From Mycolicibacterium holsaticum DSM 44478 = JCM 12374 (GTDB taxonomy: Bacteria > Actinomycetota > Actinomycetes > Mycobacteriales > Mycobacteriaceae): a DNA stretch of 64,000 bases. Below are positions 33,653-41,050 of this stretch, piece after piece (position 1 is the stretch's first letter; the number at the start of each line of letters is the position of its first letter). The DNA is taken from contig NZ_CP080998.1 in NCBI RefSeq assembly GCF_019645835.1, positions 682,001 through 746,000 of the forward strand, written 5' to 3'. Made by a program: the position numbers and the translations under genes. The notes under the pieces are model-generated. The model saw nothing but the letters and a program-made list of their open reading frames with translations, was not told where the DNA came from and made no database searches.

Positions 33653-34134
33653 TGCGCAGGCTGGTCGGTGCGCTGTGCGCGCTGTTGGCGGTGGCCTTCG
33701 TCGCGGTCGCCGGGGTGGGCGGTGCCATGTACTGGAAGCGGGTGGAGTTGCGCGGTGAACAAGCCGCCCGCGCCGAGCTTGCGCCGTTGGCCGAGAAGCA
33801 GATTCCGCAGGTGTTCGGCTACGACTACCAGACCGTCGAGCGCAGCCTCAACGAGGTGTACCCGATGCTGACCCCCGCCTACCGCCAGGAGTTCCAGGAC
33901 CGCGCGGCCAAGGACATCATCCCGCAGGCACGGGAACGTCAGCTGGTCAGCCAGGCCAATGTGGTCGGCGTGGGAGTTATGACGGCACAACGGACGTCGG
34001 CGTCGGTGATGGTGTACATGAACCGCACGATCACCGACAAAGGCAAGGAGCCGATCTACGACGGCAGCCGGTTACGCGTCGACTATCAGAAGGTCGACGG
34101 CAAGTGGCTGATCCAATACATCAGTCCGATCTAG
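33652..34134 (+). CDS. Mce-associated membrane protein (Rv3492c-like)
   Basis: The 160-aa protein has an N-terminal membrane helix ([21 protein letters not shown]) followed by a Mce-associated domain similar in layout to its neighbour ([19 protein letters not shown], a pattern also seen as FSYDQESIDES in the previous protein). It is the last gene of the mce4 operon. Its end overlaps the convergent otsA gene by 14 bp, so no separate terminator region exists between them. Confidence 0.9.
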   Translation: MRRLVGALCALLAVAFVAVAGVGGAMYWKRVELRGEQAARAELAPLAEKQIPQVFGYDYQTVERSLNEVYPMLTPAYRQEFQDRAAKDIIPQARERQLVSQANVVGVGVMTAQRTSASVMVYMNRTITDKGKEPIYDGSRLRVDYQKVDGKWLIQYISPI

Positions 34135-35593
34135 TTTTGCCCGACCGCCGCTCGGACCCGGCGTCCGTGGCGGCGAGTGCATCGAGGAACGAGCGCGCCC
34201 AGCGGTCGACGTCGTGCACGAGCACCTGCCTGCGCAACGCGCGCATCCGCCGGCGACCTTCCTCGGGAGTCTGGGTCAACGCGGCCTCGATGGCATCCTT
34301 GACGCCCTCGAGGTGGTGCGGGTTGACCAGATAGGCCTGCCGCAGTTCGGCTGCGGCGCCGGTGAATTCGCTGAGCACCAGCGCGCCGCCCAGATCGCTG
34401 CGGCATGCGACGTACTCCTTGGCGACCAGGTTCATGCCGTCGCGCAGCGGGGTCACCAACATGACGTCGGCGGCGACGAAAAACGCGATCAGCTCGTCGC
34501 GGGGGACCGGCCGGTGCACATAGTGCACGATCGGGTGGCCGACCTCGCCGTACTCGCCGTTGATGTGCCCGACCTGGCGTTCGATGTCTTCGCGCATCTC
34601 GATGTAGCTTTCGACGCGCTCACGGCTCGGCGTGGCGAGCTGCACCAGCACGGTGTCCTCACGGCTGGCCCGGTCTTCGGCGAGCAACTCCGAAAACGCC
34701 CGCAGCCGAACGTCGATGCCCTTGGTGTAGTCCAGCCGGTCGACACCGAGCAGGATCTTGCGCGGGTTTCCCAGCTCGGCACGCAGCTCGCGGGCGCGCT
34801 TGCGGATCGCCTTGGTGCGCGCCTGCTGGTCCAGCGAGGTCGAATCGATGGAGATCGGAAACGCGCCCACCCGCACGGTGCGGTCCTCGAGTTCGACTTC
34901 GCCGAAGCGGGACCGCACGCCGACCGAACCGCGCGAGGTGTTCGCGCCCGCCAGCCGGCGGGCCAGGATGAGGAAGTTCTGCGCACCGCCGGACAGATGG
35001 AAGCCGACCAGGTCGGCGCCGAGCAGGCCGTCGACGATCTCGGTCCGCCACGGCATCTGCATGAACAGCTCCACCGGCGGGAACGGGATGTGCAGGAAGA
35101 AGCCGATAGTGAGGTCGGGACGTAGCGTCCGCAACATCTTCGGCACCAGTTGCAGCTGGTAGTCCTGCACCCACACGGTCGCGCCCTGCGCGGCGGCCTT
35201 CGCGGTGGCCTCGGCGAAGCGCCTGTTGACATCGACGTAGGAGTCCCACCACTTGCGGTGGTAGATCGGTTTGACGATGACGTCGTGGTAGAGCGGCCAC
35301 AGCGTGGCGTTGGAGAAGCCCTCGTAATACTCGGCGACGTCGTATGCGGACAGGGTGACTGGATACAGGACCATGTCGTCCTGCTCGATCGGATCCTCGT
35401 CGGCGTCGGGTACACCGGGCCAGCCGATCCATGCTCCGCGGCGGCGACGCAGCAACGGCTCCAGGGCTGTGACCAGCCCGCCGGGGCTCCGCTTCCAGGT
35501 TGTGCTGCCGTCGGGCAGCCGTTCCATGTCGATTGGCAGCCGGTTGGCCACGACGACGAAGTCAGAGTTCCCCGAGCCGGCCCGCGGGCTCAC
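34121..35593 (-). CDS. otsA: Trehalose-6-phosphate synthase OtsA
   Basis: OtsA (GT20 family) makes trehalose-6-phosphate from a nucleotide-glucose donor and glucose-6-phosphate; trehalose is needed for mycolate transport and stress. The 490-aa protein has the usual N-terminus [35 protein letters not shown], and the donor-site residues in [11 protein letters not shown] and [20 protein letters not shown] 35593 is the start, directly behind a 54-aa gene. Position next to the end of mce4 is as in M. tuberculosis (Rv3490). Confidence 0.95.
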   Translation of the reverse strand: MSPRAGSGNSDFVVVANRLPIDMERLPDGSTTWKRSPGGLVTALEPLLRRRRGAWIGWPGVPDADEDPIEQDDMVLYPVTLSAYDVAEYYEGFSNATLWPLYHDVIVKPIYHRKWWDSYVDVNRRFAEATAKAAAQGATVWVQDYQLQLVPKMLRTLRPDLTIGFFLHIPFPPVELFMQMPWRTEIVDGLLGADLVGFHLSGGAQNFLILARRLAGANTSRGSVGVRSRFGEVELEDRTVRVGAFPISIDSTSLDQQARTKAIRKRARELRAELGNPRKILLGVDRLDYTKGIDVRLRAFSELLAEDRASREDTVLVQLATPSRERVESYIEMREDIERQVGHINGEYGEVGHPIVHYVHRPVPRDELIAFFVAADVMLVTPLRDGMNLVAKEYVACRSDLGGALVLSEFTGAAAELRQAYLVNPHHLEGVKDAIEAALTQTPEEGRRRMRALRRQVLVHDVDRWARSFLDALAATDAGSERRSGKTRSD

Positions 35594-35758
35594 TTACGCC
35601 TCGTGTTTCGACGGTCCAATACCCAGCATCGACAGGAAGACCCGGCACTCGTCGGCGTCGGTTGCATACGCGGCGACAACACGCCGCGCTTGGCGGGCGG
35701 TGCTGTCGGCGAGCGGCTCGACGTCGCCGAGCTCAGAGTGATCAGATTTAGTTGCCAT
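35594..35758 (-). CDS. Small conserved protein upstream of otsA (Rv3489-like)
   Basis: This 54-aa ORF runs from ATG 35758 to TAA 35594 and ends exactly where otsA begins. It reads MATKSDHSELGDVEPLADS, then a helical part TARQARRVVAAYATDADE, and ends GIGPSKHEA. It matches Rv3489 in length and position. No domain is known to me. The tight linkage to otsA suggests co-translation and perhaps a regulatory role. Confidence 0.75.
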   Translation of the reverse strand: MATKSDHSELGDVEPLADSTARQARRVVAAYATDADECRVFLSMLGIGPSKHEA

Positions 35759-35808
35759 ATGACGACTCTAGCTGCGCAGCGTCGCCGCTGCTCAGCGCCA
35801 GCTCTCGA

Positions 35809-36177
35809 TCAGTTCGTCACCGTCGGGCTGTGGCTGACGACCGGGTCAGGCGGAGGGGCCACGCTCATGGCCTCCTGCTCCTGGGCCAGGCCGAAGCACT
35901 GGCCGGAGTTCTCGCCGATGCAGGGCACCCCCATCACCTCGGGGACATCCGGGTTGCCCGGCGTGGTGCTGAACACCGAACCGGCGTTGGGCACCGTATG
36001 GGGGACGCACACACCGGTGAACTGGTCTGCTTCTTCGCCGGCCGGGCATCCCTGTGCCGTCGGCGCGATACCGGCGCCGGGCGCTGAGACGACGGCCATC
36101 ACCGGTGCGGCGGCAACAGCGACCGCGAACCCACCGGCAAGAAGCAGTCGTCGAGTTGAAAGCTGAAAGGTCGCCAT
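35809..36177 (-). CDS. Small secreted protein, Ibp1-like paralog 1
   Basis: The 122-aa exported protein starts MATFQLSTRRLLLAGG with a signal peptide (two arginines and a hydrophobic core). The mature part is short and cysteine-bearing: GCPAGEEADQFTGVCVPHTVP, FSTTPGNPDVPEVMGVPC, SGQCFGLAQ (segments). Two further copies follow upstream at 36272 and 36683. Mycobacterial proteins of this type are often annotated as intersectin-EH-binding protein Ibp1; that name says little about function. ATG 36177 was preferred over an in-frame ATG 21-24 bp earlier. Confidence 0.8.
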   Translation of the reverse strand: MATFQLSTRRLLLAGGFAVAVAAAPVMAVVSAPGAGIAPTAQGCPAGEEADQFTGVCVPHTVPNAGSVFSTTPGNPDVPEVMGVPCIGENSGQCFGLAQEQEAMSVAPPPDPVVSHSPTVTN

Positions 36178-36271
36178 CGTCACGCTTTCTGTGGTCATCA
36201 ACCGTGTCGAGGCAAGATTCTATTGAAGCTGCCAGCTTTCTGCACAACTTCCGTGGGTTACCTGAGAACCC

Positions 36272-36619
36272 CTAGGGGCTGGAGTTGATGGTGACGCGGG
36301 GTTGCGCGGGCGGGCCTTCCATCTCCGCGTCTTCGGCCAAACCGATGCACCCTCCGGCGTTGTGCCCGATGCAGGGGATGCCGTCGATCTCGGGGACATC
36401 GGGATTGGCCGCGGTGGTGCTGAACAGCGGTGGCGAGGTGGGCACCATGAACGGCACGCACGTCGTGGTGTAGGTGTCGGCCTCTTCACCCGAAGAGCAT
36501 TGAGCCAGCCGATCACCGGGTTGCGGCGCGGAATAGGCCGCTACGACCGGCGCGGTGGCCGCCGCCACGATGAAAGCGCCGATCACGAACTGCCGCCGAA
36601 CGGCGAACGATGAAGTCAT
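36272..36619 (-). CDS. Small secreted protein, Ibp1-like paralog 2
   Basis: The 115-aa protein shares the layout of its neighbours: signal peptide (RRQFVIGAFIVAAATAPVVAA), CSSGEEADTYTTTCVPFMVP, FSTTAANPDVPEIDGIPC and GGCIGLAEDAEM. The mature protein keeps four cysteines in the same spacing as the other paralogs, suggesting two conserved disulfides. It is separated from paralogs 1 and 3 by about 60-100 bp on each side, so each copy probably has its own promoter. Confidence 0.8.
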   Translation of the reverse strand: MTSSFAVRRQFVIGAFIVAAATAPVVAAYSAPQPGDRLAQCSSGEEADTYTTTCVPFMVPTSPPLFSTTAANPDVPEIDGIPCIGHNAGGCIGLAEDAEMEGPPAQPRVTINSSP

Positions 36620-36682
36620 TCCGCGATTCTAGAGACCCGACAGGCCCTCACGTGGGTCTTCGCCAGGTTCCCGTCGCGCGGG

Positions 36683-37033
36683 TTACGGGCTGGATTGCAC
36701 GGACGTGTGGGGCTGCACCAACGGTGTTTGGGACTGTTGTTCCTCGGCCAACCCGATGCACGAGCCCGAACTTTGACCACCGCAGGGGATTCCGTCGATC
36801 GCCGGCATATTTGGGTTGCCTGGGATCGTGGTGTACGGGCTGGACGAGTTGGGCACCAGGTCGGGGACGCATGTTGTGCTGTAAAGGTCTTCGGATTCAC
36901 CGGCCGGGCATGCCGCGATCGACGATGCCGGCGCAGTGAAGGCGAAGAGCGTGGCGCCCGCAGGTGCGGCAAGGGTGGTCATCGCGAACCCGAGGCCGAT
37001 GACGCGTGTGGCGGTGCGCCGCGGTGCTGTCAT
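36683..37033 (-). CDS. Small secreted protein, Ibp1-like paralog 3
   Basis: The 116-aa protein begins MTAPRRTATRVIGLGF and has a signal peptide, then CPAGESEDLYSTTCVPDLVP, YTTIPGNPNMPAIDGIPC and GSCIGLAEEQQ. It shares the four-cysteine framework with paralogs 1 and 2. ATG 37033 was chosen because it opens the signal peptide; the same frame is open for another kilobase upstream, but that is antisense to the crotonase gene. GAGAAG lies upstream as a possible ribosome site. Confidence 0.8.
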   Translation of the reverse strand: MTAPRRTATRVIGLGFAMTTLAAPAGATLFAFTAPASSIAACPAGESEDLYSTTCVPDLVPNSSSPYTTIPGNPNMPAIDGIPCGGQSSGSCIGLAEEQQSQTPLVQPHTSVQSSP

Positions 37034-37198
37034 CTTGGCTTCTCTCGTATTGCTGGCCGGCGTGGATACCGTATCGGGCAATTCTTGTTCGTCGAGCTGT
37101 GAAGCAGCTGGAAGATGGCTGCGGCACCGCTGACAGAAGTGATCGGCAGGCACCGTAATGTGCACGCTGTCGAACGAAGCTGAGCGAGGTGGTCTGCG

Positions 37199-38134
37199 GT
37201 GGCGAGCCCGGGTAGGACAAGTACGGAATCCGCTGGCGGGGATGTGCCCCAGCAGGTCACGTACGAAACACTGGAGGACGGCCAGATCGCGCGGATCTGG
37301 CTCAATCGGCCCGATGCGCAGAACGCCCAGTCGCGCACATTGCTGGTGCAATTGGACGAGGCATTCGGCCGGGCGGAAGCCGACGACCAGGTCCGAGTGG
37401 TGATCCTGGCCGCGCGGGGCAAGAACTTCTCCGCAGGCCATGATCTCGGCTCTGAAGAGGCGATGCTCGAGCGCCAGCCGGGGCCAGATCAGCATCCGAC
37501 GTTTCAGGCACTCGGCGCCACCCGCGCTGCGGTCGCCGAGCGGACCTATCTGCAGGAGTGGCACTTCTTCTTCGAAAACACCCGCCGCTGGCGGGATCTG
37601 CGCAAGATCACCATCGCGCAGGTGCAGGGCAACGCGATCTCGGCGGGGCTGATGCTGGTGTGGGCGTGTGATCTGATCGTCGCCTCCGACGACGCGAAGT
37701 TCAGCGATGTCGTCGCCGTCCGGATGGGCATGCCCGGCGTCGAATATTATGCGCACCCATGGGAATTCGGTGCGCGTAAGGCCAAAGAGCTTCTGCTGAC
37801 CGGTGATTCGATCGATGCAGAGGAGGCCTACCGCCTCGGCATGGTTTCCAAGGTGTTCCCGCGTGCCGAACTCGAGGACAAGACGCTGCAATTCGCCAGG
37901 CGCATCGCCGAACGTCCTACCATGGCGGCGCTGCTGGTCAAGGATTCGGTCAACGCCGCAGCCGACGCGATGGGCTTCACCGAGGCCCTGCGCCATGCGT
38001 TCCACATTCACGAACTGGGGCACGCGCACTGGGCGGCGCACAACGAGAATCGCTATCCGGTCGGGCTGCCGCCCAACGTTCCGGACTGGCGCACGTTGGG
38101 CGCACCGAAGCCCGCCCGCCGCGACGAACCGTGA
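37199..38134 (+). CDS. Enoyl-CoA hydratase/isomerase family protein
   Basis: The 311-aa crotonase-fold protein has oxyanion-hole segments ILAARGKNFSAGHDLGSEE and AQVQGNAISAGLMLVWACDL (in parts). The usual acid/base Glu region reads MGMPGVEYYAHPWEFG, an unusual variant, so a role other than classical hydration is possible. The start is GTG 37199. It precedes an SDR gene by 39 bp, with an operator-like palindrome in between, and may form a small fatty-acid or steroid-related unit with it. Substrate unknown. Confidence 0.85.
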   Translation: MASPGRTSTESAGGDVPQQVTYETLEDGQIARIWLNRPDAQNAQSRTLLVQLDEAFGRAEADDQVRVVILAARGKNFSAGHDLGSEEAMLERQPGPDQHPTFQALGATRAAVAERTYLQEWHFFFENTRRWRDLRKITIAQVQGNAISAGLMLVWACDLIVASDDAKFSDVVAVRMGMPGVEYYAHPWEFGARKAKELLLTGDSIDAEEAYRLGMVSKVFPRAELEDKTLQFARRIAERPTMAALLVKDSVNAAADAMGFTEALRHAFHIHELGHAHWAAHNENRYPVGLPPNVPDWRTLGAPKPARRDEP

Positions 38135-38136
38135 CG

Positions 38137-38149
38137 TATAACTGTTCTA
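38137..38149. promoter_or_regulatory. Odd-spaced KstR-like palindrome upstream of SDR gene
   Basis: TATAACTGTTCTA has arms TATAAC and GTTCTA, like the KstR box, but only one base between the AAC and GTT cores instead of two. It lies 24 bp before the SDR start. It is probably the operator of a different TetR-family regulator rather than KstR. Confidence 0.4.
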
Positions 38150-38173
38150 ATTAGCTTAGCGAAGGAGTGTGCG

Positions 38174-38998
38174 GTGTCATTGGCGGGTCGAACAGTACTG
38201 GTCACCGGTGGTGGCACCGGGATCGGCAAGGGTGTGGCCGCCGCGGTGGTAGCGGCGGGCGGTAACGCGATGCTCGTCGGCCGCAACGCCGACCGGTTGG
38301 CCGCCGCGGCCGAGGAACTCTCCGCCGACCGCACCGGTGCGGTGCGCTACGAACCCGCCGACGTCACCAACGAGGACGAAGTGGCCCGCGTGGTGGAGGC
38401 CGCCACGGCATGGACCGGGCGACTGTATGGCGTCGTGCACTGCGCCGGCGGCAGCGAGACGATCGGCCCGATCACCCAGATCGACTCCGAGGCGTGGCGG
38501 CGCACGGTGGACCTCAACGTCAACGGCAGCATGTATGTGCTCAAGCACTCGGCGCGGGAGATGGTGCGCGGCGGCGGCGGGTCGTTCGTCGGCATCTCGT
38601 CGATCGCGGCCAGCAACACCCACCGGTGGTTCGGCGCCTACGGCGTGAGCAAGTCCGCGGTGGACCATCTGATGATGCTGGCCGCCGACGAACTCGGCCC
38701 GTCGTGGGTGCGGGTCAACTGCATCCGGCCCGGCCTGATCCGGACCGAGCTGGTCGAGCCCATCTTGAGCTCGCCGGAGATCAGCGCCGATTACGCCTCG
38801 TGTACGCCGTTGCCGCGCGTGGGTGAGGTCGACGACATCGCGAACGCGGCGGTGTTTCTGCTCGGCGACGCGTCGGCTTGGATCACCGGGCAGGTGATCA
38901 ACGTCGACGGCGGTCACGGCCTGCGGCGCGGACCGGACATGTCATCGATGCTCGAACCGCTGTTCGGCGCCGACGGCCTGCGCGGCGTCGTTTCCTAA
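38174..38998 (+). CDS. SDR-family oxidoreductase
   Basis: The 274-aa classical SDR has the cofactor loop TGGGTGIGKG, the CAGG variant of NNAG (HCAGGSETIG), catalytic Ser in GISSIAA and Tyr-Lys in YGVSKSA, and the C-terminal GQVINVDGGHGL. Cofactor is probably NAD(P)H. GTG 38174 is preceded by GAAGGAG. The mycobacterial context (crotonase gene before it, molybdenum hydroxylase after it) fits acyl-CoA or steroid metabolism, but the substrate is unknown. Confidence 0.9.
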   Translation: MSLAGRTVLVTGGGTGIGKGVAAAVVAAGGNAMLVGRNADRLAAAAEELSADRTGAVRYEPADVTNEDEVARVVEAATAWTGRLYGVVHCAGGSETIGPITQIDSEAWRRTVDLNVNGSMYVLKHSAREMVRGGGGSFVGISSIAASNTHRWFGAYGVSKSAVDHLMMLAADELGPSWVRVNCIRPGLIRTELVEPILSSPEISADYASCTPLPRVGEVDDIANAAVFLLGDASAWITGQVINVDGGHGLRRGPDMSSMLEPLFGADGLRGVVS

Positions 38999-39017
38999 CC
39001 ATCGGCGGAAAAGACGG

Positions 39018-39488
39018 CTAGGTCATCTCCGCGGCGCGGTGTACGGCGTTGACGATGCCCTGATACCCGGTGCACCGACAGAAGTTGCCCGACAACCCTT
39101 CCCGGATCTCCTCGTCGGTGGGCTTGGGGTTCTCGCGCAGCAGCGCGGTGATGCTCGTGACGAAACCCGGAGTGCAGAAACCGCATTGCAGTCCATGGCA
39201 TTCCTTCAGCGCCGCCTGCACCGGTGACAGTTCACCGTCCGGGCCCGCGATGCCCTCGACGGTGGTCACCTCGGTGTCCTCGGCCTGTACGGCGAAGATC
39301 AGGCACGACCGGACCGCGTCACCGTCGACAAGTACCGTGCACGCACCACACGCGCCGTGTTCACAGCCCAGATGCGTGCCTGTCAGACCGCACTTTTCGC
39401 GCAGGAAGTCCGCGAGCGTCAGGCGCGGTTCCACCACCGCACGGTAGGTGCGGCCGTTGACCGTCATTTCGACCGGCAGCTCATGCAT
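39018..39488 (-). CDS. Molybdenum hydroxylase small subunit (CoxS-like, 2x[2Fe-2S])
   Basis: The 156-aa iron-sulfur subunit carries two [2Fe-2S] clusters: the plant-ferredoxin type CEHGACGACTVLVDG with the fourth Cys in RSCLIF, and the second in CGFCTPGFV and FCRCTGYQGI. It passes electrons from the molybdenum site of the large subunit to the FAD of the medium subunit. It is the last gene in the set large-CoxG-medium-small and overlaps the medium-subunit gene by 8 bp. Confidence 0.93.
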   Translation of the reverse strand: MHELPVEMTVNGRTYRAVVEPRLTLADFLREKCGLTGTHLGCEHGACGACTVLVDGDAVRSCLIFAVQAEDTEVTTVEGIAGPDGELSPVQAALKECHGLQCGFCTPGFVTSITALLRENPKPTDEEIREGLSGNFCRCTGYQGIVNAVHRAAEMT

Positions 39489-40356
39489 TGGTTGCCTCCG
39501 TGATGGCAGTCGAGAGGGCGCGCGCCACCATCGTGGCGCCGATCTTGGCTCGGTACGCGGCCGACCCCTGCAGGTCGGATGGGATGTCGTCGATACCGGA
39601 GAGGGCTAGTTCACCGATCTCGTCGACGCTGATATCACCGACCGGCCGGCCGGTGATGGCCTGTTCGGCGGGTGTCCCGCGCAACGGGGTCGAACCGAGG
39701 CCCAACAGCCCGATGCCGCAGCGGGTTACCCGGTCCGCGTCATCGAGCTCGACGGCGACGGCCGCGCCCGCGATGGCGAAGTCACCGTGCCTGCGCACGA
39801 ACTCCTCCATCGCGAAACCTGAGCGAGCGCCCCAGACCGGGAAGTGCACGGCGGTCAGAATCTCTGCGGGCCGCAGCGACGTCTCCCACAGGCCGGTGAA
39901 GAAGTCCCTGGCGGCGATTTCGCGGGATCCCTGCGACGACGTGACGTCCATCCGGGCGTCCAGCGCCACCGCCACCGCCGCGTACTCGGCCGCGGGATCG
40001 GCGTGCGCGATGGCCCCGCCAAGCGTTCCCCTGGTCCGGATCTGGAAGTGGCCGATGTGTGGCGTGGCCAAGGTCAGCAGCGGAACCGATTCCGCCACTT
40101 CGTCATCCATTCCGACATACGCGTGCGGTGTGCCGGCCCCGATGCGCACCGCGCCGTCGACCAGGTCGATACCGCGAAGCTCCTCGATCCTGGAGATGTC
40201 GATGAGGTTCTCGAAGTGGGTGAGCCGCATCGCCAGCATCGGCACCAGGCTCTGGCCGCCGGCAAGGACTTTCGCGTCGTCGCCGTACTCGGTGAGCAAC
40301 TCCACCGCCTCCGTTACCGAGGCGGGGCGGTGGTAGGCGAACGGGGCGGGCTTCAT
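39481..40356 (-). CDS. Molybdenum hydroxylase FAD subunit (CoxM-like)
   Basis: The 291-aa FAD-binding subunit shows the two flavin motifs of the CO-dehydrogenase/xanthine-dehydrogenase medium chain: AGGQSLVPMLAMRL and TRGTLGGAIAHADPAAEY. It starts with MKPAPFAYHRPASVTEAVELL. It overlaps the CoxG-like gene upstream (ATGA) and the small-subunit gene downstream, so all are co-translated. It takes electrons from the iron-sulfur subunit to an external acceptor. Confidence 0.92.
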   Translation of the reverse strand: MKPAPFAYHRPASVTEAVELLTEYGDDAKVLAGGQSLVPMLAMRLTHFENLIDISRIEELRGIDLVDGAVRIGAGTPHAYVGMDDEVAESVPLLTLATPHIGHFQIRTRGTLGGAIAHADPAAEYAAVAVALDARMDVTSSQGSREIAARDFFTGLWETSLRPAEILTAVHFPVWGARSGFAMEEFVRRHGDFAIAGAAVAVELDDADRVTRCGIGLLGLGSTPLRGTPAEQAITGRPVGDISVDEIGELALSGIDDIPSDLQGSAAYRAKIGATMVARALSTAITEATNA

Positions 40357-41042
40357 GAGACCAGCCTGGCCAACAGGGCCTGCAGATCATCCGCGGGGGC
40401 GGTGTGCCTGCGGCGACGGCCGACGAGGAAGCCGATCACCACACCCATCGCCAGCCCGGCGGCCACCGGTGCGTACCGCTTGGCCACCGACGGCGCGACG
40501 GCCTTCACCAGGGCCACCGAATCGATGACATCGTCGCGGCCGGCACCCGTTGTGGCGCTCGGGGTTTCGGTAGCGGGTGCCTGCGGAGCAGGTGCGGGAC
40601 CACCGAGCAATTCGGACTCCAGGCTGTTCGCGAACTGTCCGATCAGGTGCCCGGCCACGTCGGCGAGCACGCCGCGACCGAACTGCGCGGCCTTGCCTGA
40701 GATGGTCAGGTCGGTGTTGATGAGCACGCTGGTCGCGTCCCCGTCGTCCTTGAGCTGTGCGGTGATGACGGCCGCGACGTTGCCGTTGCCTCGGGTTTCC
40801 TTGCCGTTGGCCTTCAGCACCATCCGCTGTGCCGCCGCGTCCTTTTCGGCGAAAGCCGCTTCGCCCTGATACGACACGGTGATCGGGCCGACCTTGACCT
40901 TGACCTTTCCGGTGAACTCGTCGCCGTCGACGGAAAGCAGGGTCGCGCCCGGCAGGCACGGCGCAACGCGTTCGACGTCGGTGAGGAACTCCCACGTCTT
41001 CGCGGCGGGTACCGCGACGCGGAACTCGTTGTTCAGTTCCAT
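40353..41042 (-). CDS. CoxG-like SRPBCC protein with membrane tail
   Basis: The 229-aa protein has an N-terminal SRPBCC/CoxG domain (about residues 1-145: MELNNEFRVAVPAAKTWEFL, CLPGATL, GKAAQFGRGVLADVAGHLI), a Pro/Ala linker and a C-terminal membrane helix (YAPVAAGLAMGVVIGFLVG) followed by an arginine patch. CoxG-type proteins recruit molybdenum hydroxylases to the membrane and link them to quinone; recent work on mycobacterial CO dehydrogenase and the Huc/CoxG systems supports this kind of role. It sits between large and medium subunit genes. Confidence 0.88.
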   Translation of the reverse strand: MELNNEFRVAVPAAKTWEFLTDVERVAPCLPGATLLSVDGDEFTGKVKVKVGPITVSYQGEAAFAEKDAAAQRMVLKANGKETRGNGNVAAVITAQLKDDGDATSVLINTDLTISGKAAQFGRGVLADVAGHLIGQFANSLESELLGGPAPAPQAPATETPSATTGAGRDDVIDSVALVKAVAPSVAKRYAPVAAGLAMGVVIGFLVGRRRRHTAPADDLQALLARLVS

Positions 41043-41050
41043 TCTCTCCC

